This document shows, piece by piece, positions 44,545-50,898 of a stretch of DNA of 50,898 nt. The position numbers and the translations under genes were made by a program. Source of the DNA: Geobacteraceae bacterium (GTDB lineage: Bacteria; Desulfobacterota; Desulfuromonadia; Geobacterales; Geobacteraceae); NCBI GenBank assembly GCA_009773645.1, contig WSYB01000026.1:1-50898 (forward strand), in the 5' to 3' direction. Positions within the stretch are counted from its first letter, which is position 1. Each line of letters opens with the position of its first letter. The notes beneath the pieces were generated by a model. That model did no database searches and was not told the DNA's origin. It saw only the letters and a program-made list of their open reading frames with translations.

Positions 44545-44562
44545 AGACTAATTCGGTCCGAA
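44545..44562. promoter_or_regulatory. Candidate operator upstream of the Rrf2 gene
   Basis: AGACTAATTCGGTCC (44545-44559) lies just after the -10 box, where repression would be expected. It overlaps the perfect palindrome TTCGG-t-CCGAA (44552-44562). A related 15-base sequence stands upstream of cydA at 45003-45017 (11 of 15 identical). Confidence 0.45.
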
Positions 44563-44572
44563 AGGTATGGTT

Positions 44573-44974
44573 ATGATGGAACTTACCCGCAAGGGTGAAT
44601 ATGCAATCAGAGGAGTTATTTATCTGGCCCGGCTGCCCCAGGGGAAGGTGGCGCTCATCAGCGAGATAGCAGAGGCCACCAGGGTGCCGCAGACCTTTCT
44701 TGCCAAGATATTTCAGAGTTTTGCAAAACTCGGACTGGTCAATTCGTATCGCGGGACGGGGGGAGGCTTTGTGCTGGGGCGCCCCGCCGCGAAGATTTCC
44801 CTGCGGGAAGTTGTTGAGGCTGTGGAAGGCCCTATCATGCCTAACCGATGCCTCATGGATGAAGGGACGTGCGAGTTTGGGGAAACATGCATGGTACACC
44901 CTGTCTGGAGGAAGGTGCAGAGTCAGGTTGAGCAGATACTTGACAGCGTAACCATTGAGGAACTGACCAAGTAA
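44573..44974 (+). CDS. Rrf2-family transcriptional regulator with Fe-S type cysteines
   Basis: Winged-helix regulator: MELTRKGEYAIRGVIYLA and VPQTFLAKIFQSFAKLGLVNS are the recognition part, and GTGGGFVLGRP the wing. Three cysteines, Cys93, Cys100 and Cys106 (CX6CX5C), resemble the [Fe-S] ligands of IscR-type members, so it may sense iron-sulfur status, oxygen or redox stress. Start taken at ATG 44573 (gaaagg 7 bases upstream); ATG 44567 and 44576 are also in frame. Not followed by isc genes but by cydAB, 150 bp away, suggesting control of the oxidase. Confidence 0.92.
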   Translation: MMELTRKGEYAIRGVIYLARLPQGKVALISEIAEATRVPQTFLAKIFQSFAKLGLVNSYRGTGGGFVLGRPAAKISLREVVEAVEGPIMPNRCLMDEGTCEFGETCMVHPVWRKVQSQVEQILDSVTIEELTK

Positions 44975-45002
44975 AGGCAGGGATTTTTTTTGTCCGCAAA
45001 TG

Positions 45003-45017
45003 GGACTGAATTGGTCC
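45003..45017. promoter_or_regulatory. Candidate operator upstream of cydA
   Basis: GGACTGAATTGGTCC is a dyad (GGAC/GTCC arms) and matches the site at 44545-44559 in 11 of 15 positions. It lies about 108 bases before cydA. Confidence 0.45.
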
Positions 45018-45124
45018 TGTTAGCTGCGGCTAATGGTGTGGTAAAATGTGTAAAGATTATGCACTGGGGCGACAACCTCGTTGAGCCTGAGTACGATAAA
45101 ACCAACCAAGGGGAGGAAGAGTAA

Positions 45125-46468
45125 ATGGATGTTTTAACCCTCAGCAGACTACAGTTTGCGGTCACAAGCATGTTCCACTTCATCTTTGTGCCGCTCACAC
45201 TGGGTCTTTCCATGATGGTGGCCTACATGGAAACCCGCTATGTCGCAAGCGGCAATGAGCTTTATCTCAAGATGGCCAAGTTCTGGGGGAAGTTGTTTCT
45301 CATAAACTTTGCCCTCGGAGTCGTGACCGGCATTACCCTGGAATTCCAGTTCGGCATGAACTGGGCCGAGTATTCCAAGTACGTGGGTGACATCTTCGGC
45401 GCGCCGCTGGCCATTGAGGCTACGGTGGCATTCTTTCTCGAGTCTGTATTTATCGGTGTCTGGATCTTCGGCTGGAACAAGGTTTCAAAAAAAATGCACG
45501 CCGTCTCCATCTGGATCGTGGCGTTCGCCACAAACCTTTCCGCACTCTGGATACTGCTGGCCAACGGCTGGATGCAGCATCCGGTCGGTTACGTTCTGAG
45601 GAACGGCAGGGCGGAAATGGTCGATTTTCTGGCTATGGTCACCAATCCCTACGGCCTCTTGAAGTTCGGACATCAGATTGTCTCAGGCTATACAGTTGCG
45701 GCCTTCTTTGTGATGGGGGTGTCTGCCTGGCATCTCTTGAGAAAGAACAGGCCCGATTTTTTTATCACCTCTTTCAAGATGGCCGCAACCTTCGGCCTGG
45801 TTTCGACTCTCCTCGTAGCGGCAATTGGTGACTTCCACGCGGTGGAGGTGGCCAAGACCCAGCCGGCCAAGTTTGCGGCCATGGAGTCGATTTGGGAAAC
45901 CAAGCATGGGGTGGGGCTGAACCTGTTCCTCTTACCCGATGAGAAGAGGGAATGTAACGCCATAGAGCGTCTCTGCATTCCCAACATGGTGAGCATGCTG
46001 GCATTCCATACCCCGAACGCCGAAATAAAGGGGCTCAAGGATATTCCCAAATCGGAGCGCCCCCCGGTTAGCCCGGTTTTCTACAGTTTCAGGGTCATGG
46101 TCGGCCTTGGCACGCTGTTCATCCTGCTTTCCCTTGTTGCGGTGTTTCTTTCCCGGAAAGGGAAACTGGAAAACTATCCCCTGTTCCTCAAACTCTTGGT
46201 ATTCGCCATTCCGCTCCCCTACATCGCCAACCAGCTCGGCTGGATCGTGGCTGAGGTTGGGCGCCAACCCTGGATCGTCTACGGTGTGCTGAAGACTTCG
46301 GATGCGGTCTCCAAGGCCATCAGCACACCCCAGGTCATCGGTTCGCTTGTCGGCTTTACCCTTCTCTATGGTGTGCTTGGCTTCGTGGACATCTACCTGT
46401 TGGCCAAGTTTGCACGAAAAGGGCCGGATGACGATCTTTCAGCAATCATTAAACCGACAAGGAAATAA
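45125..46468 (+). CDS. cydA: Cytochrome bd-type quinol oxidase subunit I
   Basis: Heme-carrying subunit of a bd-type terminal oxidase that reduces oxygen with quinol. Expected axial ligands are visible: His18 (SMFHFIF), His183 (KFGHQIVSG) and Met325 (FRVMVGLG). The motif GWIVAEVGRQPWIVYG is also typical. At 447 residues it is the short form without the extended Q-loop, as in cyanide-insensitive-type enzymes. In a mostly anaerobic Geobacter-like cell it would help survive or use traces of oxygen. cydB follows 31 bp later. Confidence 0.96.
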   Translation: MDVLTLSRLQFAVTSMFHFIFVPLTLGLSMMVAYMETRYVASGNELYLKMAKFWGKLFLINFALGVVTGITLEFQFGMNWAEYSKYVGDIFGAPLAIEATVAFFLESVFIGVWIFGWNKVSKKMHAVSIWIVAFATNLSALWILLANGWMQHPVGYVLRNGRAEMVDFLAMVTNPYGLLKFGHQIVSGYTVAAFFVMGVSAWHLLRKNRPDFFITSFKMAATFGLVSTLLVAAIGDFHAVEVAKTQPAKFAAMESIWETKHGVGLNLFLLPDEKRECNAIERLCIPNMVSMLAFHTPNAEIKGLKDIPKSERPPVSPVFYSFRVMVGLGTLFILLSLVAVFLSRKGKLENYPLFLKLLVFAIPLPYIANQLGWIVAEVGRQPWIVYGVLKTSDAVSKAISTPQVIGSLVGFTLLYGVLGFVDIYLLAKFARKGPDDDLSAIIKPTRK

Positions 46469-46499
46469 ACATCAAGTTGTATACAGGAGGAGGCGAGCA

Positions 46500-47528
46500 A
46501 TGGAATTACAGATAATCTGGTTTGTTCTTTGGTCAGTATTGTGGGCCGTTTACTTCATGCTCGACGGCTTTGTGCTGGGCAGCGGCATGTTGCATGTTTT
46601 TCTCGGTAAAAATGATGGGGAAAGACGGGTATTCATCAACACCATCGGACCGGTCTGGGACGGCAACGAGGTCTGGCTGATCACGGCCGGCGGCGCCACG
46701 TTCGCAGCCTTCCCCACAACCTATGCGCTGATGTTCAGTTATCTCTACACGGCCTTGCTGCTGCTCCTGTTCGCACTCATTGTCAGGGGAGTGTCCTATG
46801 AATTCAGAGGCAAGGAGGACGGTGCCCTTTGGAAGAAAACGTGGGATATTGCCATACTTGTGAGCAGTTTTCTCCCGGCGCTCCTCTTCGGGGTTGCCTT
46901 CGGCAACATTTTTGCCGGTTTTCCCATGGATGCGGCAGGATATCACGGTTCGCTCATTTATCTCCTTAACCCATACGGCCTGTTGACCGGCATTCTGTTT
47001 GTGCTCCTCTTTCTGGTCCACGGCGCACTTTACCTTGAGGTTAAGACCGTCGGAGACCTGAGCCGGCGTGCCGGCGCCGCTGCCGATAAGCTCTGGCCTG
47101 CACTCCTTGTGGTGGCGGTTGCGTTCCTGGGTTATACGAAATTTGCCACCAAGCTCTACGACAACTACTTCAGCGCTCCTTACCTCCTGGTCATACCGCT
47201 TTTGGCCGTAGCTGCCCTGCTCGGGATCAGGATATTCTCCGCTAAAGGGAAGCCCCTTGCGGCCTTTGCCGCTTCGTGCGTCACCATCCTCATGGTGGTA
47301 TTCACCGGCGTCATCGGGCTGTTCCCGAACCTTATTCCCTCCAACATTGACCCGGCATACAGCCTGACTATCTTCAACTCCTCCTCCAGCCCCTACACTT
47401 TGAAGATCATGACCGTAGTTGCGTTCATATTCGTGCCGATTGTGATCGCCTATAAAATCTGGGTCTACCGGGTTTTTCGGGGGAAGGTAACGGTAGAGGA
47501 GGTTCTGGAGGACAGGGGAGCCTATTAA
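46500..47528 (+). CDS. cydB: Cytochrome bd-type quinol oxidase subunit II
   Basis: Second membrane subunit of the oxidase: FMLDGFVLGSGMLHVFLG and GPVWDGNEVWLITAGGATFAAFP (only part quoted) are the CydB signatures, with nine or so membrane helices. 342 residues. ATG 46500 follows a strong caggaggagg site; a longer frame from 46302 merely overlaps cydA. No cydX-like or cydCD genes are seen in the window. A terminator at 47572-47609 ends the unit. Confidence 0.96.
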   Translation: MELQIIWFVLWSVLWAVYFMLDGFVLGSGMLHVFLGKNDGERRVFINTIGPVWDGNEVWLITAGGATFAAFPTTYALMFSYLYTALLLLLFALIVRGVSYEFRGKEDGALWKKTWDIAILVSSFLPALLFGVAFGNIFAGFPMDAAGYHGSLIYLLNPYGLLTGILFVLLFLVHGALYLEVKTVGDLSRRAGAAADKLWPALLVVAVAFLGYTKFATKLYDNYFSAPYLLVIPLLAVAALLGIRIFSAKGKPLAAFAASCVTILMVVFTGVIGLFPNLIPSNIDPAYSLTIFNSSSSPYTLKIMTVVAFIFVPIVIAYKIWVYRVFRGKVTVEEVLEDRGAY

Positions 47529-47571
47529 TGCCTGACGTCGCCTGATCGTTGCCGAATGATGGTAGCAGAGG

Positions 47572-47609
47572 AACAGGGGATCGGCTGCAAACGCCAATCC
47601 CCTGTTTTT
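47572..47609 (+). terminator. Rho-independent terminator after cydB
   Basis: aacaggggat (47572-47581) and atcccctgtt (47597-47606) form a perfect 10-bp stem followed by T. Confidence 0.92.
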
Positions 47610-47721
47610 ATTACGCTTCCTGGAGGCCGGGACGTTTTTTGTTTTGTATTTGACACTTCCCTGTATGAAGGTATAGTTCAACATATATGAGTCTTCGGCA
47701 TTTCCGGGACGGGAACATTCT

Positions 47722-48129
47722 ATGGATGAAAAGGTTAATGACTGGGTAAAAATATCGGAATACGCACTGGAAACCGCACAGGTTATGCTCCGGACGGAGA
47801 AGTACCTCTATGTCGGCTTCATGTGCCATCAGGCCATAGAACGGGTACTCAAGGGCTATTACCTGCTGGCAATAAATACCACTCCTCCCAGGACCGGTAA
47901 CTTGAGACTTCTTGCACAAGAATCAGGGTTGCATTCCCGGTTTTCCGAAGAGCAGATAAGCTTTCTGTTGGTGCTGGAAACGCTCAGCGAAGAAATCCGC
48001 CATCCCGAGTTTAAGGATGAGATTTCAGGCCTTATCGACCGGAAAAGATCCAAGGAAATGATAAGCTCCGCCCGGGAACTCCATGCATGGATTAGAGACA
48101 CTATCGAGATAAAGGCCAACAGTTCATAA
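47722..48129 (+). CDS. HEPN domain protein without a visible nucleotidyltransferase partner
   Basis: All-helical 135-residue protein of the HEPN class: WVKISEYALETAQVMLRTEKYLYVGF and CHQAIERVLKGYYL match the first half, LRLLAQESGL and HPEFKDEISG the second. HEPN proteins are often toxins or accessory parts paired with an MNT nucleotidyltransferase antitoxin, but no MNT gene lies on either side. The RX4-6H motif of RNase-active HEPNs is not clear. It stands alone between cydB and a chemoreceptor. Confidence 0.85.
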   Translation: MDEKVNDWVKISEYALETAQVMLRTEKYLYVGFMCHQAIERVLKGYYLLAINTTPPRTGNLRLLAQESGLHSRFSEEQISFLLVLETLSEEIRHPEFKDEISGLIDRKRSKEMISSARELHAWIRDTIEIKANSS

Positions 48130-48457
48130 CCGCATGTCATAATTTCCCCTTTACTCCTTCTCACCGAAATCCCTCCATCGTTTCCGTTTTCTCTCGCAGC
48201 ACAAAATCTCGTAAAAAACAGCAGAAATAGTAATAAATTAATTAAGTTTTTGTCAAAGCATCCGAAAGAAGTTAATCACACGATATATTCATATGTTTAT
48301 GCCAACGGAGGCAGGCTCCTTCTTTTTTGCGCAAAGGGGGATTCTGCCTTTTTGCGTTTTAGGGAACGAAACCAGGAATATGCCCCGCTTTGACAAAGCT
48401 GCAAGCGGGTATGGACCTTAAGTCAAATTGGCGTAGTGCTTACAAGGAGAAAAAGTG
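48130..48457. other. Structured intergenic region upstream of the chemoreceptor
   Basis: No gene is seen in about 328 bases. It has several possible hairpins: ggag-gcagg-ctcc followed by ttctttttt near 48306-48330, gcgcaaag... against cctttttgcg near 48330-48358, and cccgc...gcggg enclosing gctttg-a-caaagc near 48383-48408. I looked for a cyclic-di-GMP (GEMM) riboswitch and did not find its conserved parts. A promoter probably lies here but I cannot place it. Confidence 0.4.
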
Positions 48458-49240
48458 ATGAAGATACGAGTATTGGAAAATTTGAAAATCAGAAGCAAGT
48501 TTGCGGTCATAATAGTTTCTCTGGTCGTGCCGATTGCGATTCTGCTTTATCTGCTTGTGGCGGAAAAGAACATTGCCATAAATTTTGCACGACAGGAGAT
48601 GAGCGGAGATCGCTATCTCCGGCCACTGCGCACCCTTCTCGAACATATTCCACGATACAGGATGGCCGCAGGCACAGCGTCAGAGCAGGCCGTAAGGGAA
48701 AAAGTCAACAAAGGGATTACGGAGCTTGAAAACTCGGAAAAAGAGTTGGGAGCAGCCCTAAAGACAAGCGAAAAATATTCCGACTTGGTCAAAGGGTGGA
48801 AAAGCATGGAGGGCAATGCGGGGAAAAAAGAGGCGTACGCGGAGGCGTTGTTGGGAGTACAGGCGCTCATTTCAAAAGTCGGGGATACGTCTAATCTCAT
48901 ACTCGACCCCGACCTGGACAGTTATTACGCCATGGATGCAACCCTGCTCAAGCTTCCTGCCATCCAGGACATTCTCTACCAGATGGTGTTTCTGGGGAGG
49001 GAGGCATTGCAAAAACAGTCGATCACGGCCGACGAAAAAACCCAATTTGTTGTGCTTTTAGGACAGTTGCGGTTTAATGCCGGAGAATTGAAGAGGGGGA
49101 TGGGGGTTGCCTTTGCCAACAATCGGGCAGGTAAGGGCACTCCTGGACGATGTCATTGCCGCCTCCGACAAAGTAGCCGAAGCAATCGAGAAGAAGATAA
49201 CCGTTGGGGAGCGGACGGGCATCGATGCGGCGGTGTTTGA
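48458..49240 (+). CDS. Methyl-accepting chemotaxis protein, N-terminal fragment (frameshifted)
   Basis: Sensory half of a chemoreceptor: membrane helix (about 15-36; [20 protein letters not shown]) then a helical ligand-binding region typical of four-helix-bundle receptors. The frame slips between about 49115 and 49140, after GMGVAFAN, so the rest to TAG at 49240 is spurious. The downstream frame 49107-50411 carries the second membrane helix and signalling domain. Together 48458-50411 fit one receptor of about 650 residues with one surplus base. ATG 48458 has aaggag 8 bases upstream. Confidence 0.85.
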   Translation: MKIRVLENLKIRSKFAVIIVSLVVPIAILLYLLVAEKNIAINFARQEMSGDRYLRPLRTLLEHIPRYRMAAGTASEQAVREKVNKGITELENSEKELGAALKTSEKYSDLVKGWKSMEGNAGKKEAYAEALLGVQALISKVGDTSNLILDPDLDSYYAMDATLLKLPAIQDILYQMVFLGREALQKQSITADEKTQFVVLLGQLRFNAGELKRGMGVAFANNRAGKGTPGRCHCRLRQSSRSNREEDNRWGADGHRCGGV

Positions 49241-50411
49241 GGCACTCTGCGCTACGGCACTGGACAAAAGCTTCACCATGTGGGACCAGACGATCAGCGA
49301 ACTCGACACGCTCCTCAATAACAGGATCGCCGGCTTTATGCACAAGAAAGTCGTCACCATATGCCTGGTCAGCCTCATTCTCCTTGTCAGCTTTATTATT
49401 TCCGTATCTATCATTACCGGTATAACCGGATCACTGGCGCTGGTCGTAACTTCCCTCGATGCGGTCGCCGATGGCGACCTGAGTGTTTCAATCAACGTGG
49501 ACAAAAAAGACGAGATCGGAACGCTGTGCCGTGCCCTGAATACAACGGTCGGATCCATCCGGGATGTGGTGCAGCAGACATCCAGATTTTCGGAAGAGGT
49601 TGCCGATGCGGCGAATACGGTAGGAAAGGGGGCTCAACAGACGGCTACGGAAGTTGAGAGCCAGGCGGTCCAAACCGGTCAGGCGGCGACAGCCGTGGAA
49701 GAAATGAGCCATACAATAATAGAGATAGCAAAGGGGGCGGCGGCGGCATCGCAGACATCGGAAAAAGCCATAGACACGGCAGTGGCTGGGAAAGGAGCAG
49801 CAGACAGCGCCGTTGCCGCCATAGGGAAAATACAGGATTCAACAAATGCCCTTGCCAGCATGATACGCAAACTCAATGAGAGTACGACGGAAATAGGCGC
49901 AATTCTCACTGTTATTGAGGATATTGCCGACCAGACCAATCTCCTTGCATTAAATGCCGCCATTGAGGCGGCAAGGGCCGGTGAACAGGGGCGCGGATTT
50001 GCGGTCGTCGCGGATGAAGTCAGGGCGCTGGCGGAAAAAACGGTAAAAGCGACAGCCGAAATCTCCAGGCGCATCGAAGCGGTCCAGGCGGACTCGACCA
50101 GAACGGCGGATACCATGGGCACGGCCGCCGAAGAGGTGGGAAGTGCGACCGGGCATGTCAGGGACCTTGAGAAGTCCTTTGGAGAAATCGTTGAAAAAGT
50201 TCAGAGTGTCAATGACCAGATTGCCCATATCGCAACAGCAATCAACGAGCAGTCTGCCGTGTCATCCGAGGTCGCACAGAGTATCGAACAGACGTCATCT
50301 GCGGCGCACACCGTCGAAGGAGTCACAAGAGAGGTGCTCGGAACCGTCGAAGGACTCATCGGAACTGCGGAAAAGCTTGTCAACGTCACCACACGATTCA
50401 AGCTCGGATAG
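49107..50411 (+). CDS. Methyl-accepting chemotaxis protein, C-terminal fragment (frameshifted)
   Basis: Continuation of the broken chemoreceptor in another frame; meaningful sequence starts at [16 protein letters not shown]. Second membrane helix ([20 protein letters not shown]), HAMP domain (about 95-145) and a cytoplasmic signalling domain with the highly conserved hairpin [20 protein letters not shown] and [17 protein letters not shown], which binds CheA and CheW. The formal TTG at 49107 is not a real start. Methylation sites cannot be fixed by eye. No che genes are in the window. Confidence 0.88.
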   Translation: MPLPTIGQVRALLDDVIAASDKVAEAIEKKITVGERTGIDAAVFEALCATALDKSFTMWDQTISELDTLLNNRIAGFMHKKVVTICLVSLILLVSFIISVSIITGITGSLALVVTSLDAVADGDLSVSINVDKKDEIGTLCRALNTTVGSIRDVVQQTSRFSEEVADAANTVGKGAQQTATEVESQAVQTGQAATAVEEMSHTIIEIAKGAAAASQTSEKAIDTAVAGKGAADSAVAAIGKIQDSTNALASMIRKLNESTTEIGAILTVIEDIADQTNLLALNAAIEAARAGEQGRGFAVVADEVRALAEKTVKATAEISRRIEAVQADSTRTADTMGTAAEEVGSATGHVRDLEKSFGEIVEKVQSVNDQIAHIATAINEQSAVSSEVAQSIEQTSSAAHTVEGVTREVLGTVEGLIGTAEKLVNVTTRFKLG

Positions 50412-50464
50412 CCTCATCTACGATTGCGGTCCGCCGCAATGAGCCGTGCAACAGATGAAAAGGG

Positions 50465-50498
50465 CCCTGCATGCAATTGCTGCTGCAGGGTCTTATTC
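50465..50498 (+). terminator. Terminator after the chemoreceptor
   Basis: ccctgca (50465-50471) pairs with tgcaggg (50484-50490) and is followed by tcttattctt. Confidence 0.65.
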
Positions 50499-50608
50499 TT
50501 TCTATCTTCTAGGTGCATCATTGCCATTATAGTGGTGCCGGTACGCTTCATTCAAGGGCGGAAGATCCTGTAGGCCGCTAAATCCCGGCATAACAGTTTA
50601 GTTCAATA

Positions 50609-50636
50609 AAAAAGGGCGCACCGCGGCGCCCTTTTT
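50609..50636. terminator. Bidirectional terminator at the 3' end of the DUF1207-like gene
   Basis: aaaaagggcgc-accgcg-gcgcccttttt is a perfect 11-bp stem with A and T tails, able to stop transcripts from either side. It lies 11 bases after the minus-strand stop codon at 50648. Confidence 0.9.
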
Positions 50637-50647
50637 CGCGTATCTGC

Positions 50648-50898
50648 TCAAAACGAAACGTTGATACCCGCACCGTAGTACTCTGCCCGTAGTTTATAGA
50701 ACTGGCCGAAGGGCAAATTGCCGTGGAAATATTCACCGAAAATCTGAATGGCCCGTTTTTCGGTATAGGGGCTGCGGATGTTGATACCGGCTTTGGCGTT
50801 TACGTCGAGGTTCCAGTCGGTTTCCTCCCAGGCATGGCACAGGACGCTGGCGAACGGGTGCACCGTTGGCCTGTAGACCGTCTTCGTGCTCAGATAAT
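50648..50898 (-). CDS. Outer-membrane protein, DUF1207-like, C-terminal part (start outside window)
   Basis: The minus-strand frame is open to the right edge, so only the last about 83 residues are seen. They read like the end of a beta-barrel: VNAKAGINIRSP, AIQIFGEYFHGNLPFGQFYK and the terminal YYGAGINVSF with Phe as last residue, the usual outer-membrane insertion signal. The segment with FGEYFHG and PFGQFY resembles the DUF1207 family as I recall it. Function unknown. The bidirectional terminator follows. Confidence 0.75.
   Translation of the reverse strand, partial: YLSTKTVYRPTVHPFASVLCHAWEETDWNLDVNAKAGINIRSPYTEKRAIQIFGEYFHGNLPFGQFYKLRAEYYGAGINVSF

Noticed and set aside
44351-44899. Minus-strand frame with PLPASRF repeats
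   Set aside because: Produced by translating the gggaagc heptamers; it overlaps the Rrf2 gene and has no ribosome site.
48130-48457. Cyclic-di-GMP (GEMM) riboswitch before the chemoreceptor
   Set aside because: Some cgcaaag-like pieces occur but the conserved core and tetraloop receptor are not in the right order.

Overview
The window looks like a chromosomal segment of a Geobacter-like bacterium (Geobacteraceae, Desulfuromonadota). The evidence is several multiheme c-type cytochromes in a row, the gene order rph-rdgB-tRNAs-tig-clpP-clpX-lon, an atypical type II secretion/type IV pilus-like operon beside them, and a cydAB oxidase behind an Rrf2 regulator. I do not name a species. Almost all genes are on the plus strand; the exceptions are a ParA/MinD-like ATPase (36647-38050) and a partial outer-membrane protein at the right edge.

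Region by region. (1) 1-4843: the 3' part of a very large secreted repeat protein (Ig-like repeats, 14 RCC1 units, a chitobiase-like domain, two Cys-containing InlB-like repeats), broken by a 62-bp deletion and a one-base frameshift. (2) 4951-13047: housekeeping genes rph, rdgB, tig, clpP, clpX and lon, with two tRNA clusters (Pro-Arg-His-Leu and Asp-Val-Asp). (3) 13407-17714: glycosyltransferase, tiny membrane protein, NHL-propeller lipoprotein and three multiheme cytochromes; two of these carry a CX3CH motif besides normal CXXCH sites. (4) 17814-26956: a secretion operon (GspF/PilC, GspE/PilB, PilM, PilN, PilO, PilP-like, secretin, two pseudopilins). The secretin is a lipoprotein with N-terminal TPR-like repeats and an extra C-terminal cohesin domain. 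(5) 27054-31308: ftsE, ftsX, an EnvC-type degenerate M23 protein and a CtpA-type protease. (6) 31491-35296: a SARP/BTAD regulator, a lipoprotein, and a secreted protein with its own cohesin domain plus a dockerin-like EF-hand loop. (7) 35373-35550: a candidate MITE. (8) 35640-44408: YibQ-type deacetylase-like protein, ParA-like ATPase, xseA, xseB, ispA, dxs, a J-domain remnant and a TPR-gluzincin. (9) 44573-47528: Rrf2-type Fe-S regulator and cydAB, sharing a dyad sequence upstream of both. (10) 47722-50898: orphan HEPN protein, a frameshifted chemoreceptor and a partial DUF1207-like protein.

The most interesting leads are: (a) cohesin domains on the secretin and on a cohesin-dockerin protein about 8 kb downstream, suggesting a cohesin-dockerin interaction tied to secretion; (b) a class of intergenic elements between 20.7 and 44.5 kb built from different tandem heptamers, often arranged as inverted arms and often next to stop codons; (c) the MITE-like element with perfect 13-bp inverted termini and a flanking CATT repeat; (d) the shared putative Rrf2 operator. 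Three frameshifted loci (two breaks in the repeat protein, one in the chemoreceptor) could be real decay or sequence errors. All domain calls come from reading the sequence; no database search was run.
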